A DNA stretch of 64,000 bases from Streptomyces rubellomurinus (lineage in GTDB: Bacteria > Actinomycetota > Actinomycetes > Streptomycetales > Streptomycetaceae). The position numbers and the translations under genes are program-made. Positions 8,610 through 16,290 of the stretch are shown in pieces (the stretch's first letter is position 1; every line of letters begins with the position of its first letter). The notes below the pieces were generated by a model, which saw only the letters and a list, made by a program, of their open reading frames with translations, ran no database searches and was not told the DNA's origin. The stretch lies in contig NZ_JZKH01000003.1 of the NCBI RefSeq assembly GCF_000961885.1, positions 129,234-193,233 of the forward strand. Reading direction: 5' to 3'.

Positions 8610-9701
8610 GTGGCTGGTGGAAGCGAGACGGTGGCGGCGGCGGAGGCGGCCGGGGTGCCGGGTGCGCGGGCGGCGGACGGGCTGCCGCGGCACGGGGTGG
8701 ACCGGGCGACGTTCCGGGCGATCGCCGCCGCCCGCGGCGGTCCGGAGGCCGTCCGGCTGCTGCGCGCCGGGCAGTTGAGCAAGCGGGCGCTGCTGCTGCT
8801 GGCGCTGCGCCGGGCCGCACCGGGCGACCGGGACTACCGCACGGCCTACGCCCGGGTGTGCGCGCTGCAGCGGGACGACCGGCCGCGTTGGGAGGAGGCC
8901 CTGCTGCGGCCGGAGTTGGACGCCTGGGCGGCGGACTGCCTGCGCGGCCTCGCGGCCGGTGAGGCCGTCCCGCTGGACGGGCTGGGCGAGCTCCTGCGGG
9001 CCGCGCCCTCGTCCGCGCTGCGACTGGAGCTGGAGTGCGACGGGCTGCGCTGGGCGCCGACCGTCGAGCACGCCGGGACGCACCGGGTGGACTACGGCCG
9101 GCCGCCGGCCGGTCCGCTGTCCGATGCCGAACTCGATCAGTGGGCCGACGAGTTGGAGCAGGCCTGGCGGATCCTGGTGCGGCGCCACCGGCGGCACGCG
9201 GCGGCGGTCGCGGCCTGCGTCGGCGTGATCGTGCCACTGCGCCCGGCGCCCGGCGGCGAGGCGGTCAGCGCCGCCGCCCGGCGGGCGTACGGCGCGGTGG
9301 CGGCCTCGCTGCCGGGGGAGCCGGTGCTGCTGGCGCTGGCCCTGGTGCACGAGTTCCTGCACGTTCAACTCGGCGCCCTGCTGGACCTGGTGCCGCTGCA
9401 CCGCCCGAACGGCGCCGCTGTCTACCACGCCCCGTGGCGGCCCGACCTGCGCCCGGTCGGCGCCCTGCTGCAGGGGACGTACGCACACCTGGGGGTCGCG
9501 GACTTCTGGGCCGCCGAACTGGCCGCCGGGACGAGCGAACCGGCCCGTGCGGAACGGGAGTTCACCTGCTGGCGCACGCACACCCTGGCGGCCGGCCGGA
9601 CCCTGCTGGAGTCCGGTGAACTCACCGCGCACGGAAGGGAGTTCACCGAGGAGCTGGTGCGCGCCGTCCACGCGCTGGACGGATCGGCGGCGACACGGTG
9701 A
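8610..9701 (+). CDS. HExxH-type peptide beta-hydroxylase (stand-alone, locus A)
   Basis: 363 residues from GTG 8610, chosen for the AGGAGGA site 10 bases upstream. In-frame GTGs at 8469 and 8478 would add a poor N-terminus. The key motif is HEFLH (His247, Glu248, His251), then LGALLDL, YHAPWRPDLRPVGALLQGTYAHLGV. This matches the RiPP-associated HExxH family, members of which are alpha-ketoglutarate-dependent peptide beta-hydroxylases rather than proteases. The same region is fused to FxsB in locus B, so the two proteins probably act together on the precursor. Metal binding by HExxH plus a later His is expected from the family. The exact third ligand was not assigned. Confidence 0.78.
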   Translation: MAGGSETVAAAEAAGVPGARAADGLPRHGVDRATFRAIAAARGGPEAVRLLRAGQLSKRALLLLALRRAAPGDRDYRTAYARVCALQRDDRPRWEEALLRPELDAWAADCLRGLAAGEAVPLDGLGELLRAAPSSALRLELECDGLRWAPTVEHAGTHRVDYGRPPAGPLSDAELDQWADELEQAWRILVRRHRRHAAAVAACVGVIVPLRPAPGGEAVSAAARRAYGAVAASLPGEPVLLALALVHEFLHVQLGALLDLVPLHRPNGAAVYHAPWRPDLRPVGALLQGTYAHLGVADFWAAELAAGTSEPARAEREFTCWRTHTLAAGRTLLESGELTAHGREFTEELVRAVHALDGSAATR

Positions 9702-9793
9702 GCGCCGGGGCACCCCGGCTCCGGTGAGGTCCGGATTCCGGGTGTGCCGGTCCGGGCGACCGGGGATGGTTCGAACGCCAGCTCCGAACAACG

Positions 9794-9815
9794 CGCTTCG
9801 GCGCGCGCCGAAGCG
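9794..9815. promoter_or_regulatory. 22-bp perfect palindrome between loci A and B
   Basis: The 11-bp arm CGCTTCGGCGC is followed directly by its exact reverse complement. It lies in the 300-base gap between the HExxH gene (ends 9701) and the locus B precursor (10002). No T-run follows on either strand, so it could be an operator, or a hairpin ending locus A transcripts. Nothing else in the gap was recognisable except the AAGGAAA ribosome site at 9990-9996. Confidence 0.4.
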
Positions 9816-10001
9816 AAGTGCGCGACCGCTGAACGGGTGAATTCTCGGGGCGCCGGGCGCCGCCGTACTGCGCCGACCGGCCGGGCGGACGAACTTGAGG
9901 ACACAAGGTGCCGCGCGGAGTCCGCACGGGCACTACATTAAGTCGCAACCGGGTGGCCTACCCGCCCTCGGCAGGTCCTAACCGCGCCTAAGGAAACGAA
10001 T

Positions 10002-10187
10002 ATGACTCCGGTAACCAGCACCAGGCCGGCCGGCAACCTCACTGACACTCAGGAGACGCCGGAGCGCACCTCCCTCGCCGATCTCGCCGCCCTCGGCGCC
10101 GAGGAACTCGCCACCCGGCTGCAGCGCGCGCTCCCCGGCGCCGACTCCGGCCGCGTGCCGGTCGCCGCCTTCAACTCCTCGATCTGA
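10002..10187 (+). CDS. fxsA: FxsA-type cyclophane RiPP precursor, canonical (locus B)
   Basis: 61 residues ending VPVAAFNSSI, which is the canonical F-x-S-x-x carboxyl end of FXSXX-COOH peptides. The leader part (LADLAALGAEELATRLQRAL) is helical and acidic and resembles that of the precursor at 1313. ATG with AAGGAAA at 9990-9996. Directly upstream of fxsB (72-base gap). By family knowledge FxsB should link Phe57 to Ser59. No second core motif is present, so a single cyclophane is predicted. No protease or exporter is encoded nearby, and the fate of the product is unknown. Confidence 0.85.
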   Translation: MTPVTSTRPAGNLTDTQETPERTSLADLAALGAEELATRLQRALPGADSGRVPVAAFNSSI

Positions 10188-10259
10188 CCCGGCCGCTCAC
10201 ACCGACCGGACCCAGGCCGAGCCGACCACACGAGAACGCCGCAGACCATCACCAGGCCC

Positions 10260-12665
10260 ATGCCGACACGAATTCCGGTGCCACTGACGCAATTCGTGCT
10301 CAAGATGCACAGCCGGTGCGATCTCGCCTGCGACCACTGCTACGTCTACGAGCACGCGGACAGCAGTTGGCGCACCCGCCCCAGGGCGACGGGGGACGAG
10401 ATCCTGGCCAAGACCGCCGAGCGGATCGGCGAACACGCGGCCGCGCACCGGCTGACCGCCGTCCGGGTCGTCCTGCACGGGGGAGAACCCCTGCTCGCCG
10501 GCCCGGACCGGCTCCGCCGCGCCGCCGAGGCGCTCCGGGCGGCGCTCCCGCCCGGCTGCGCCCTCGACCTGCGCATCCACACCAACGGCGTGCTGCTCAG
10601 CCGCTCGTTCTGCGAGCTCTTCGCGGAACTGGGCGTCCGGGTCGGCATCTCCCTGGACGGCGACCGGGCCGCGAACGACCGCCACCGGCGCTTCGCGGAC
10701 GGGCGCAGCAGCCACCCGCAGGTCCTGCGGGCCGTGGCGTTGCTGCGCGAGCCGTCGTACCAGCACCTGTACGCCGGGCTGCTGTGCACGATCGACGTCG
10801 AGAACGACCCGGTCGCCGTGTACCGCGCGCTCGCCGAACTCCAGCCCCCCGCCGTCGACTTCCTGCTGCCGCACGCCACCTGGGACGATCCGCCGAAACG
10901 CCCCTCCGGCCGGGGCACCACCCCGTACGCGGACTGGCTGCTCACCGTCCACGAGCTGTGGGAGGCGGACCGGCGGCCGTTCGCCGTCCGGACCTTCGAA
11001 TCCGTGCACCGCACCCGGCGCGGGCTCTCCAGCCTCACCGAATCGCTCGGGCTCGAGCCCTCCGACCTCGCCGTGATCGAGACGGACGGCAGTTTCGAGC
11101 AGGCCGACAGCCTGAAGACCGCCTACGACGGGGCGCCCGCCACCGGTATGGACGTCTTCCGGCACAGCCTCGACGACCTCGCCCGGCACCCCGGTATCGC
11201 CGCCCGTCAATCGGGCCTCGCCGGGCTCAGTGACACCTGCCGCAGCTGCCCGGTGGTGCGTTCCTGCGGCGGCGGGCTGTACGCCCACCGCTACCGCAGC
11301 CACCATGGAAGCGGCGGCTTCGACCATCCCTCCGTCTACTGCGGGGACCTCATGAAGCTCATCAACGGCATTGCGGGACAAGGAAGTTCCGTGCCCGTCC
11401 CGGCGCAGGGCGGGGAGCCGGTGCGACCGTCCCCGCTCGACCCGGCGCACCTGGACCAACTCGCCCGCGGGTACGGGGACGGCGACACCGTGCGGGCGCT
11501 GTCGCGCGCCCAGCTCGCCCTGACCCGGGCGATGCTGGCCGCCGCGTGGGACGCGTCCGGGCGCGGGCGTGGGGAGGCGTGGGCGCTGCTCGCGGCGCTC
11601 GACGCCGAGGCTCCCGCCGCCGTCGACGCCGTGCTCGCCCACCCGTACGCGCGGGCCTGGGCGGCGCGGCGGCTCGCCGGGGACCTGTCGGTGGGGCTCG
11701 GGCCGCTGGCCGCGCTCGCGGCGGCGGCGGCGGTGCGGGCCGGGCGGGCCGGGCTGGGGGAGGCGGTGCAGGTGGCGGTGCCGGTGCGCGGCGGGTGGTT
11801 GCACCTGCCGACGCTCGGGCGGGTCGCGGTGCCGGACGGGGAGGCCGTCGTCACCGGGCTGGCGGACGGGTTCCGGGTGCGGGCCGCGGACGGTTCGGAG
11901 CGCGGGGAGCTGGACGAGCCGCTGCGGCGGGTCCGGCTGGCCGGGGGGTGGACCGTCGCGCTGGAGGACGTCGACCCGCTGCGCGACAGCCACGACCACG
12001 CGGTCGCCGGGCGGCTCCCGGCGGGTGAACTGCTCGACTGGACGGGCGCGTTGCGCGAGGCCTGGGAGCTGCTCGGGCGGGACCTGCCGGGCTACGCGGA
12101 AGGCCTGCGGGCGGGCCTGACCACGATCACCCCGCTGCGGCCCGGGCCGGCCGGGCGGGACGTCAGCTCGGCGGCGCGGCAGGCGTACGGGGCGGTCGCG
12201 ATCGCCCGGCCGTCGACGGCCCCGACGCTGGCGCTGCTGCTCGCGCACGAGTTCCAGCACGTGAAGCTGGGCGCGGTGCTGGACCTGTACGACCTGTACG
12301 ACCGCGCCGACGACCGGCTGTACTTCGCGCCGTGGCGGCCCGACCCGCGGCCGCTGGAGGGCCTGCTGCAGGGCACGTACGCGCACCTGGCGGTGACCGA
12401 GTACTGGGGCACCCGGACCGCCGCGTACGACGGGCTGCCGGGGGACGCCGCCGAGCGGGCCCGGGCGCAGTTCGCGCTCTGGCGGCGGTACACGGCGGAG
12501 GCGGTCGAGCGGCTGGCCGGGTCGGGCGCGCTGACGGCGCTCGGGGCGCGTTTCGCGGACGGGATGCGGGAGAGCCTGACACCGTGGCTCGCCGTACCGC
12601 TGCCCGCCGCGGCGGAGCGGGACGCCGAGCGGATCAGGGTCCGGCTCCAGCCGGTCGAGGCCTGA
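10260..12665 (+). CDS. fxsB: FxsB radical SAM/SPASM maturase fused to HExxH domain (locus B)
   Basis: 801 residues. The radical SAM motif CDLACDHC is at Cys20/24/27, LHGGEPLL follows, and the SPASM-type segment CRSCPVVRSCGGGLYAHRY ends near residue 365 with HPSVYCGDL. A linker leads to a C-terminal HExxH domain with HEFQH at His663-His667 and APWRPDPRPLEGLLQGTYAH. This is the long form of the FxsB family. The fused domain keeps the HExxH residues, so calling it inactive would not be supported by the motif alone. ATG 10260 has a weak ribosome site. It forms an apparent operon with the precursor at 10002. Confidence 0.88.
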   Translation: MPTRIPVPLTQFVLKMHSRCDLACDHCYVYEHADSSWRTRPRATGDEILAKTAERIGEHAAAHRLTAVRVVLHGGEPLLAGPDRLRRAAEALRAALPPGCALDLRIHTNGVLLSRSFCELFAELGVRVGISLDGDRAANDRHRRFADGRSSHPQVLRAVALLREPSYQHLYAGLLCTIDVENDPVAVYRALAELQPPAVDFLLPHATWDDPPKRPSGRGTTPYADWLLTVHELWEADRRPFAVRTFESVHRTRRGLSSLTESLGLEPSDLAVIETDGSFEQADSLKTAYDGAPATGMDVFRHSLDDLARHPGIAARQSGLAGLSDTCRSCPVVRSCGGGLYAHRYRSHHGSGGFDHPSVYCGDLMKLINGIAGQGSSVPVPAQGGEPVRPSPLDPAHLDQLARGYGDGDTVRALSRAQLALTRAMLAAAWDASGRGRGEAWALLAALDAEAPAAVDAVLAHPYARAWAARRLAGDLSVGLGPLAALAAAAAVRAGRAGLGEAVQVAVPVRGGWLHLPTLGRVAVPDGEAVVTGLADGFRVRAADGSERGELDEPLRRVRLAGGWTVALEDVDPLRDSHDHAVAGRLPAGELLDWTGALREAWELLGRDLPGYAEGLRAGLTTITPLRPGPAGRDVSSAARQAYGAVAIARPSTAPTLALLLAHEFQHVKLGAVLDLYDLYDRADDRLYFAPWRPDPRPLEGLLQGTYAHLAVTEYWGTRTAAYDGLPGDAAERARAQFALWRRYTAEAVERLAGSGALTALGARFADGMRESLTPWLAVPLPAAAERDAERIRVRLQPVEA

Positions 12666-12738
12666 GGGGCCTGAGAAGCCTGAGAGGCCTGAGAGTGTGA
12701 GAAGTCCGAGAAGCCGAGAAGTTCTCGAAGTTCGAGAA
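12658..12738. repeat. Purine-rich short repeats plus 17-bp palindrome before AAC(3) gene
   Basis: About four degenerate copies of a 9-base GGCCTGAGA-like unit (12658-12696) grade into GAAGTCCGA/GAAGCCGA/GAAGTTC units. The end holds TTCTCGAA-G-TTCGAGAA (12722-12738), a perfect palindrome with 8-bp arms. It fills the gap between locus B fxsB and the acetyltransferase start at 12762, leaving the GAGGGGGA ribosome site free. It could be an operator for the acetyltransferase gene, or simply slippage-prone DNA. Confidence 0.55.
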
Positions 12739-12761
12739 GTTCGATTCGAGGGGGATGTGCC

Positions 12762-13526
12762 GTGATCTCCGCTGCCGCGCTCGCCGCCGCCTTCACCGAG
12801 CTGGGCGTCCGCCCCGGCATGGTGCTGCACGTCCAGGCCTCGCTGCGGGCCCTCGGGCCGGTGGCGGGCGGGGCGGCGGCGGTCGTCGACGCCCTGCTCG
12901 AAGTCCTGGGCGAGGAAGGGACCTTGGTGGCGTACACCGCGACGCCCGAGAACTCCTCGACCTCGCGCGTCCACCAGGCCGCCGTCGCGGGCCTGTCGGC
13001 GGCGGAGCGCGCCGCGTACGAGGCCCGGATGCCCCGCTTCGACCCGGCCGCCACCCCGTGCTCGCCGACGATGGGGGCGCTGTCGGAGGCGGTCCGCACC
13101 CGGCCCGGCGCGGTGCGCAGCAGTCACCCGCAGACCTCCTGGGCGGCCATCGGGCTCCGGGCCGAGGAGATCACCGCCCGGCACCCGCTCACCTCCCACC
13201 TCGGCCCCGACTCGCCGCTCGGGCGGCTCTACGAGCTGGACGCGCGGGTGCTGATGCTCGGCGTCCAGATGGCCAACTTCACCGCCTTCCACCTCGCGGA
13301 CCTGCGCCAACCCGGCGTCGTCCGCCGCGAGTACCGCTGCGTGACGGCGGACGGCTGGACCACCTTCCGGGCCCCCGACCTGGACGACCTGCACTTCGCC
13401 GACCTCGGCGCCCGCGTCCTCGCCGACCTCCCCGGCGTCACCACGGCGCCCCTGGGCGGCACCACCGCCCGCCTCGTCCCCGTCCGCGAGGCCGTCGACC
13501 TCGCCACCCGCCTGCTGGCCGCCTGA
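12762..13526 (+). CDS. AAC(3)-family N-acetyltransferase, Fxs-associated
   Basis: 254 residues from GTG, with GAGGGGGA 6-7 bases upstream. It matches the antibiotic N3-acetyltransferase family: LHVQASLRALGPVAGGA near the start, SPTMGALSEA, SSHPQTSWAAIG, then PLGRLYELDARVLMLGVQMANFTAFHLAD. The family uses acetyl-CoA to acetylate aminoglycoside amines. Members without resistance activity are common, and such genes recur beside Fxs maturases. Here it follows fxsB after a 96-base repeat-rich gap. It may modify the peptide product or protect the host. Aminoglycoside resistance cannot be claimed from sequence. Confidence 0.82.
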   Translation: MISAAALAAAFTELGVRPGMVLHVQASLRALGPVAGGAAAVVDALLEVLGEEGTLVAYTATPENSSTSRVHQAAVAGLSAAERAAYEARMPRFDPAATPCSPTMGALSEAVRTRPGAVRSSHPQTSWAAIGLRAEEITARHPLTSHLGPDSPLGRLYELDARVLMLGVQMANFTAFHLADLRQPGVVRREYRCVTADGWTTFRAPDLDDLHFADLGARVLADLPGVTTAPLGGTTARLVPVREAVDLATRLLAA

Positions 13527-13535
13527 CCCTCCGCG

Positions 13536-13976
13536 CTACGCCGGTGCCGGTCCGGCGAGCAGGCCGATCGGGCTGAGCTTCCGGTGCGAGGCGGGGCAGC
13601 GCCACCAGGCCTCCCCGGCGTCCGCCACCGGTTCCAACGGGTGGGTGTGGCCGGGGCATTCGGGCCACTGGACGAACGCGTAGCCGGTGAGGTGGTCCTG
13701 GACGAGGTCCGCCACGAAGAGGGCGAGCCGGGCGTCGGGGAGCGTCACGTCCACGCCCCGCCAGAACAGCGGCTCCCCCGCCCACCACCCCAGGGCCGGC
13801 CCCGCCGGCAGGCCGTCCGGGCCCTCCTCCGCGAGCATCCAGCGGAACCCGGCGGGAAGCCGCTCCGGGATCGTTCCCAGCAGGTCCCGGCCGACCCGCA
13901 GGCAGGCGTCCGCGAGCCCGGCCGGCACGCCGCCGGCCGGCGTGCCGACCGGGCTCCAGGTGCTGAGGATCGTCAT
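13536..13976 (-). CDS. Conserved hypothetical protein, 146 aa
   Basis: Not recognised. A soluble-looking protein rich in Trp, Pro and Gly (GWWAGEPLFWRGVDV, FVQWPECPGHTHPLEP, AWWRCPASHRKLSPIGLL). The spaced Cys/His residues CPGHTHP...CPASH near the C-terminus could bind metal, but this is only an observation. ATG at 13976 has no strong ribosome site. It converges on the AAC(3) gene, with 9 bases between the stops. Confidence 0.6.
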   Translation of the reverse strand: MTILSTWSPVGTPAGGVPAGLADACLRVGRDLLGTIPERLPAGFRWMLAEEGPDGLPAGPALGWWAGEPLFWRGVDVTLPDARLALFVADLVQDHLTGYAFVQWPECPGHTHPLEPVADAGEAWWRCPASHRKLSPIGLLAGPAPA

Positions 13977-14029
13977 TCCGCCACGCTATCAGCGCGGCGG
14001 AATTCCGCCCGCCTGTTTTCGGTCGATCG

Positions 14030-14596
14030 TCAGTCGATCGTGACGGCGGCGGTGAAGGGATTCTTTTCACCGCCGGGCTTGGTGGGGGCGAAGGGCGGGA
14101 GGCCGCCGTCGCCCACGACGTAGTCGAACCGGAAGTTGACGTTCGCGGTTCCGGAATTCCCGTTGACGTTCACCCTGAACCTGCAGTTCCCGCTGGCCTG
14201 CATGTTGTCGCCGAGGTAGTTCGTGGGGAACGTCCAGTGCCAGAAGTAGCTCGTCGGGATGTTCGCGTGGTTGTCGCTGGTGCCGGTGAACGCGCCGTTC
14301 CTGAACTGCCAGGACGTACACGTCATCGGGGACGTCGAGATGCCCACCAGGTAGGCGCTGAGCCGGAAGGAGAGCGCGACCGGGTTGCCGTTGCCGTACG
14401 AGACCTGGGCGGTGAAGGTGCCGTTCGAGTCGGTCGCCTCGAAGTACGGGTCGTTGATGGAGAAAATCTTGGAGCCGTAGTCGCCCGCCGCGTCGGCGGG
14501 AGCGGCCAGGCCGATCGCGGTCGCCAGGACGCCGAGTGCGACGACGGAAAGCCGACGCGTCCGGGCCGATTTCGTGGTGCCGTGAATCGCATTCAT
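14030..14596 (-). CDS. Secreted protein of unknown function
   Basis: 188 residues. The N-terminus has basic residues (TTKSARTRR), then a hydrophobic stretch LSVVALGVLATAIGLAAP and a likely signal peptidase site after ADA (about residues 35-37). The mature part is rich in Asn, Thr, Ser, Gly and aromatics (FRLSAYLVG, SYFWHWTFPTNYLG), which suggests a beta-rich extracellular protein. Two Cys residues could form a disulfide. No enzymatic motif was recognised. The gene stands alone, next to an 8-bp tandem repeat in its upstream region. Confidence 0.7.
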   Translation of the reverse strand: MNAIHGTTKSARTRRLSVVALGVLATAIGLAAPADAAGDYGSKIFSINDPYFEATDSNGTFTAQVSYGNGNPVALSFRLSAYLVGISTSPMTCTSWQFRNGAFTGTSDNHANIPTSYFWHWTFPTNYLGDNMQASGNCRFRVNVNGNSGTANVNFRFDYVVGDGGLPPFAPTKPGGEKNPFTAAVTID

Positions 14597-14686
14597 GGCC
14601 TCAGCGTGCAGCGGTCAAGTCGGCACGGGGAATGGGCGGGTCGCATGCTGACGCGATGTGTGCGGACGGTTGGCCGAATCGGCGTC

Positions 14687-14728
14687 GATCGCCCGATCGC
14701 CCGATCGCCCGATCGCCCGATCGCCCGA
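14687..14728. repeat. 8-bp tandem repeat GATCGCCC, five copies
   Basis: Five perfect consecutive copies of GATCGCCC (14687-14726), then a partial copy GATTTT. It lies between the secreted-protein gene start (14596) and the stop of the reductase gene (14784), in noncoding DNA. It is probably a slippage-generated microsatellite. Copy number may vary between isolates. Confidence 0.85.
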
Positions 14729-14783
14729 TTTTCCGTGGCGGTGGGGGTGACGATGGAGGCGGAGGCGGAGGAAATGGATCCGT

Positions 14784-15476
14784 TCACTTTTTCTTCATGC
14801 CCTCGTTCCAGATCAGTTTGGCGATATTCGGCTTCACGGCCGTGGTGATGACGCCCATGGCCGTACGGACGTACCGCCGCTCCGCGAGCTCGCGCAGCAT
14901 GCTCGCGGCCAGGTCGGCGCGGGCGGTGAAGACGCCGTCCGCGCTGGTCTCGGCGGTGCGGTAGGCCGTGACGGCGGGGTGGTCGAAGAGGCCCGAGGGC
15001 CGGACGAGGGTCCACTCCAGGTCCGTGGCGCGGATCAGGGACTCCATGCGGCGCATGTCCTCGTGGAGGGTGCGGCCGAGGCGGCGGTTCACCAGCGGGT
15101 CGAGCACGTGGTTGAAGAAGTGGGCGCCGGTGGGGCGCCAGTGCGGGTCGGCGATGCTGGAGCTGACGGCGAGCAGCCGCTCGATGCCGTGGTGGGCCAT
15201 GGCCCCGGTGATGGCGGTGGCGCTCGCCGAGTAGGTGGTGATGGTGTCCTTGCTGAAGCGCGCGCCCAGGGCGGAGAGGACGGCGTCGGTACCGTCGAGG
15301 GCGGCGGAGACGGCGACCGGGTCGGTGGCGTCGGCGACGGCCACGGTGAGGCCGGGCCGCGCGGCGAGGGAACCGGCGCGGCGGGTGACGGCGACGACCT
15401 CGTGGCCGGCGGCGAGGGCCTGGTCGGTGAGCCGGCGGCCGGTCGGCCCGTTGGCGCCGAAGACTGCGATGCGCAT
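14784..15476 (-). CDS. NAD(P)H-binding reductase/epimerase-like protein
   Basis: 230 residues. The N-terminal MRIAVFGANGPTGRRL carries the glycine-rich G-x-x-G-x-x-G nucleotide-binding turn of atypical short-chain dehydrogenases (NmrA/NAD(P)-binding group), followed by VVAVTRRAG and DAVLSALG. There is no canonical Tyr-x-x-x-Lys pair, so catalysis is uncertain. Proteins of this group act as flavin or quinone reductases or redox sensors. The divergent TetR gene starts 76 bases away, and its product most likely controls this gene. Confidence 0.8.
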   Translation of the reverse strand: MRIAVFGANGPTGRRLTDQALAAGHEVVAVTRRAGSLAARPGLTVAVADATDPVAVSAALDGTDAVLSALGARFSKDTITTYSASATAITGAMAHHGIERLLAVSSSIADPHWRPTGAHFFNHVLDPLVNRRLGRTLHEDMRRMESLIRATDLEWTLVRPSGLFDHPAVTAYRTAETSADGVFTARADLAASMLRELAERRYVRTAMGVITTAVKPNIAKLIWNEGMKKK

Positions 15477-15552
15477 GGTGTGGGTTCATCCGTTCGGGTG
15501 GCTGGCGGAACGCCCTTGACTGTGCCGACCACGCGAAGCAGGCTCAACGCCG

Positions 15553-16176
15553 ATGAATAACGACGCCCCCGCCCCCGCCCGCCCCCGGGGCCGTCCCCGC
15601 GGCAACCCGCGGACCCGCGAGTCGATCGTCCCGGTGGCCCGCGCGCTGTTCCTGGAGCGCGGCTACCGGGGCACCACGCTGCGCGCGGTGGCCGGGGCGG
15701 CCGGGGTCGACGCGGCGCTGATCGCGTACCACTTCGGCTCGAAGAAGGGCCTGTTCGCCGAGGTCATGCAGTTCCAGTGCGCCGACGCGCTGGCGGTGGA
15801 GGCCGTCCTCGGCGGCGACCCGGCCACCCTCCCCGAGCGCCTGGTCGACGCGGTGACGGGGCTGTGGGAGGACGCCGAGTTCCGCCGGCTCACCGGGCAG
15901 GGCGTGGAGGCCGCGGAGGTGATCCGCGAGTACCTGGAACGCGAGCTGCTGGCCCGGCTCGGTGAATTCCTCGGCGGCCGGGACGCGACCGCCCGCGCCA
16001 CGGCCGTGGTGACGGTCCTCGGCGGCCTCATCTACACCCGCTACCTCAACCCCCTGCCCACCCCGGCCGCCCTCAGCCCCTCCGAGGCCCGGCGCATCCT
16101 CACCCCGGCGCTGCGCGCGGCGCTGGCCCCGAGGCCGCGCGACGCGGGACGGAGGACGGGCCGACTTCCCGCGTAG
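15553..16176 (+). CDS. TetR/AcrR-family transcriptional regulator
   Basis: 207 residues. An N-terminal basic Pro/Arg tail (RPRGRPRGNPRTRESI) leads to a TetR helix-turn-helix at about residues 20-65: FLERGYRGTTLRAVAGAAGVDAALIAYHFGSKKGLFAEVM. The C-terminal ligand domain is helical, with a likely TetR_C_33-type ending. The AALIAYHFGSKKGL recognition segment is typical. Divergent from the NAD(P)-binding protein, which is its probable target. Confidence 0.88.
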   Translation: MNNDAPAPARPRGRPRGNPRTRESIVPVARALFLERGYRGTTLRAVAGAAGVDAALIAYHFGSKKGLFAEVMQFQCADALAVEAVLGGDPATLPERLVDAVTGLWEDAEFRRLTGQGVEAAEVIREYLERELLARLGEFLGGRDATARATAVVTVLGGLIYTRYLNPLPTPAALSPSEARRILTPALRAALAPRPRDAGRRTGRLPA

Positions 16177-16184
16177 GGGGGCCG

Positions 16185-16275
16185 GGCAGGGCGGGTCCTG
16201 CCGCCGCCGGAACAGGCCGATCAGGTTGCCCTCGCCGTCCTCGAACCAGCCGCCCAGCAGGCCGTCAGAGGGGTG
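16185..16275 (-). pseudogene. Remnant of a VOC/glyoxalase-family gene (C-terminal end)
   Basis: On the minus strand this short stretch reads LLGGWFEDGEGNLIGLFRRR. This is the usual C-terminal signature of vicinal-oxygen-chelate (glyoxalase-like) proteins, where a D/E-P-x-GN-x-[IL]-G-L motif ends the fold. No start or upstream domain follows on that strand, because the DUF gene at 16291 occupies the DNA. It appears to be a truncated leftover between the TetR gene and the next gene, and suggests past rearrangement in this accessory stretch. Confidence 0.4.
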
Positions 16276-16290
16276 TGCCAGAGTCTGCGC

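Noticed and set aside
2827..9237. Very long open frame (over 2100 codons) on the minus strand opposite FxsC/FxsT/FxsB
   Set aside because: Its translation is a Val/Gly/Gln/Arg-rich shadow produced by extreme third-position GC of the plus-strand genes; no domain is visible.
10260..12665. Calling the HExxH part of locus B FxsB an active metalloprotease
   Set aside because: The RiPP-associated HExxH family is linked to peptide hydroxylation, and surrounding motifs do not match a protease.
12762..13526. Calling the AAC(3)-like gene an aminoglycoside resistance determinant
   Set aside because: Family membership alone is not proof; the Fxs context points to another substrate.
14687..14728. CRISPR-like or HIP1-like array
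   Set aside because: Units are 8 bases with no spacers, so not CRISPR; the octamer is not GCGATCGC, so not HIP1.
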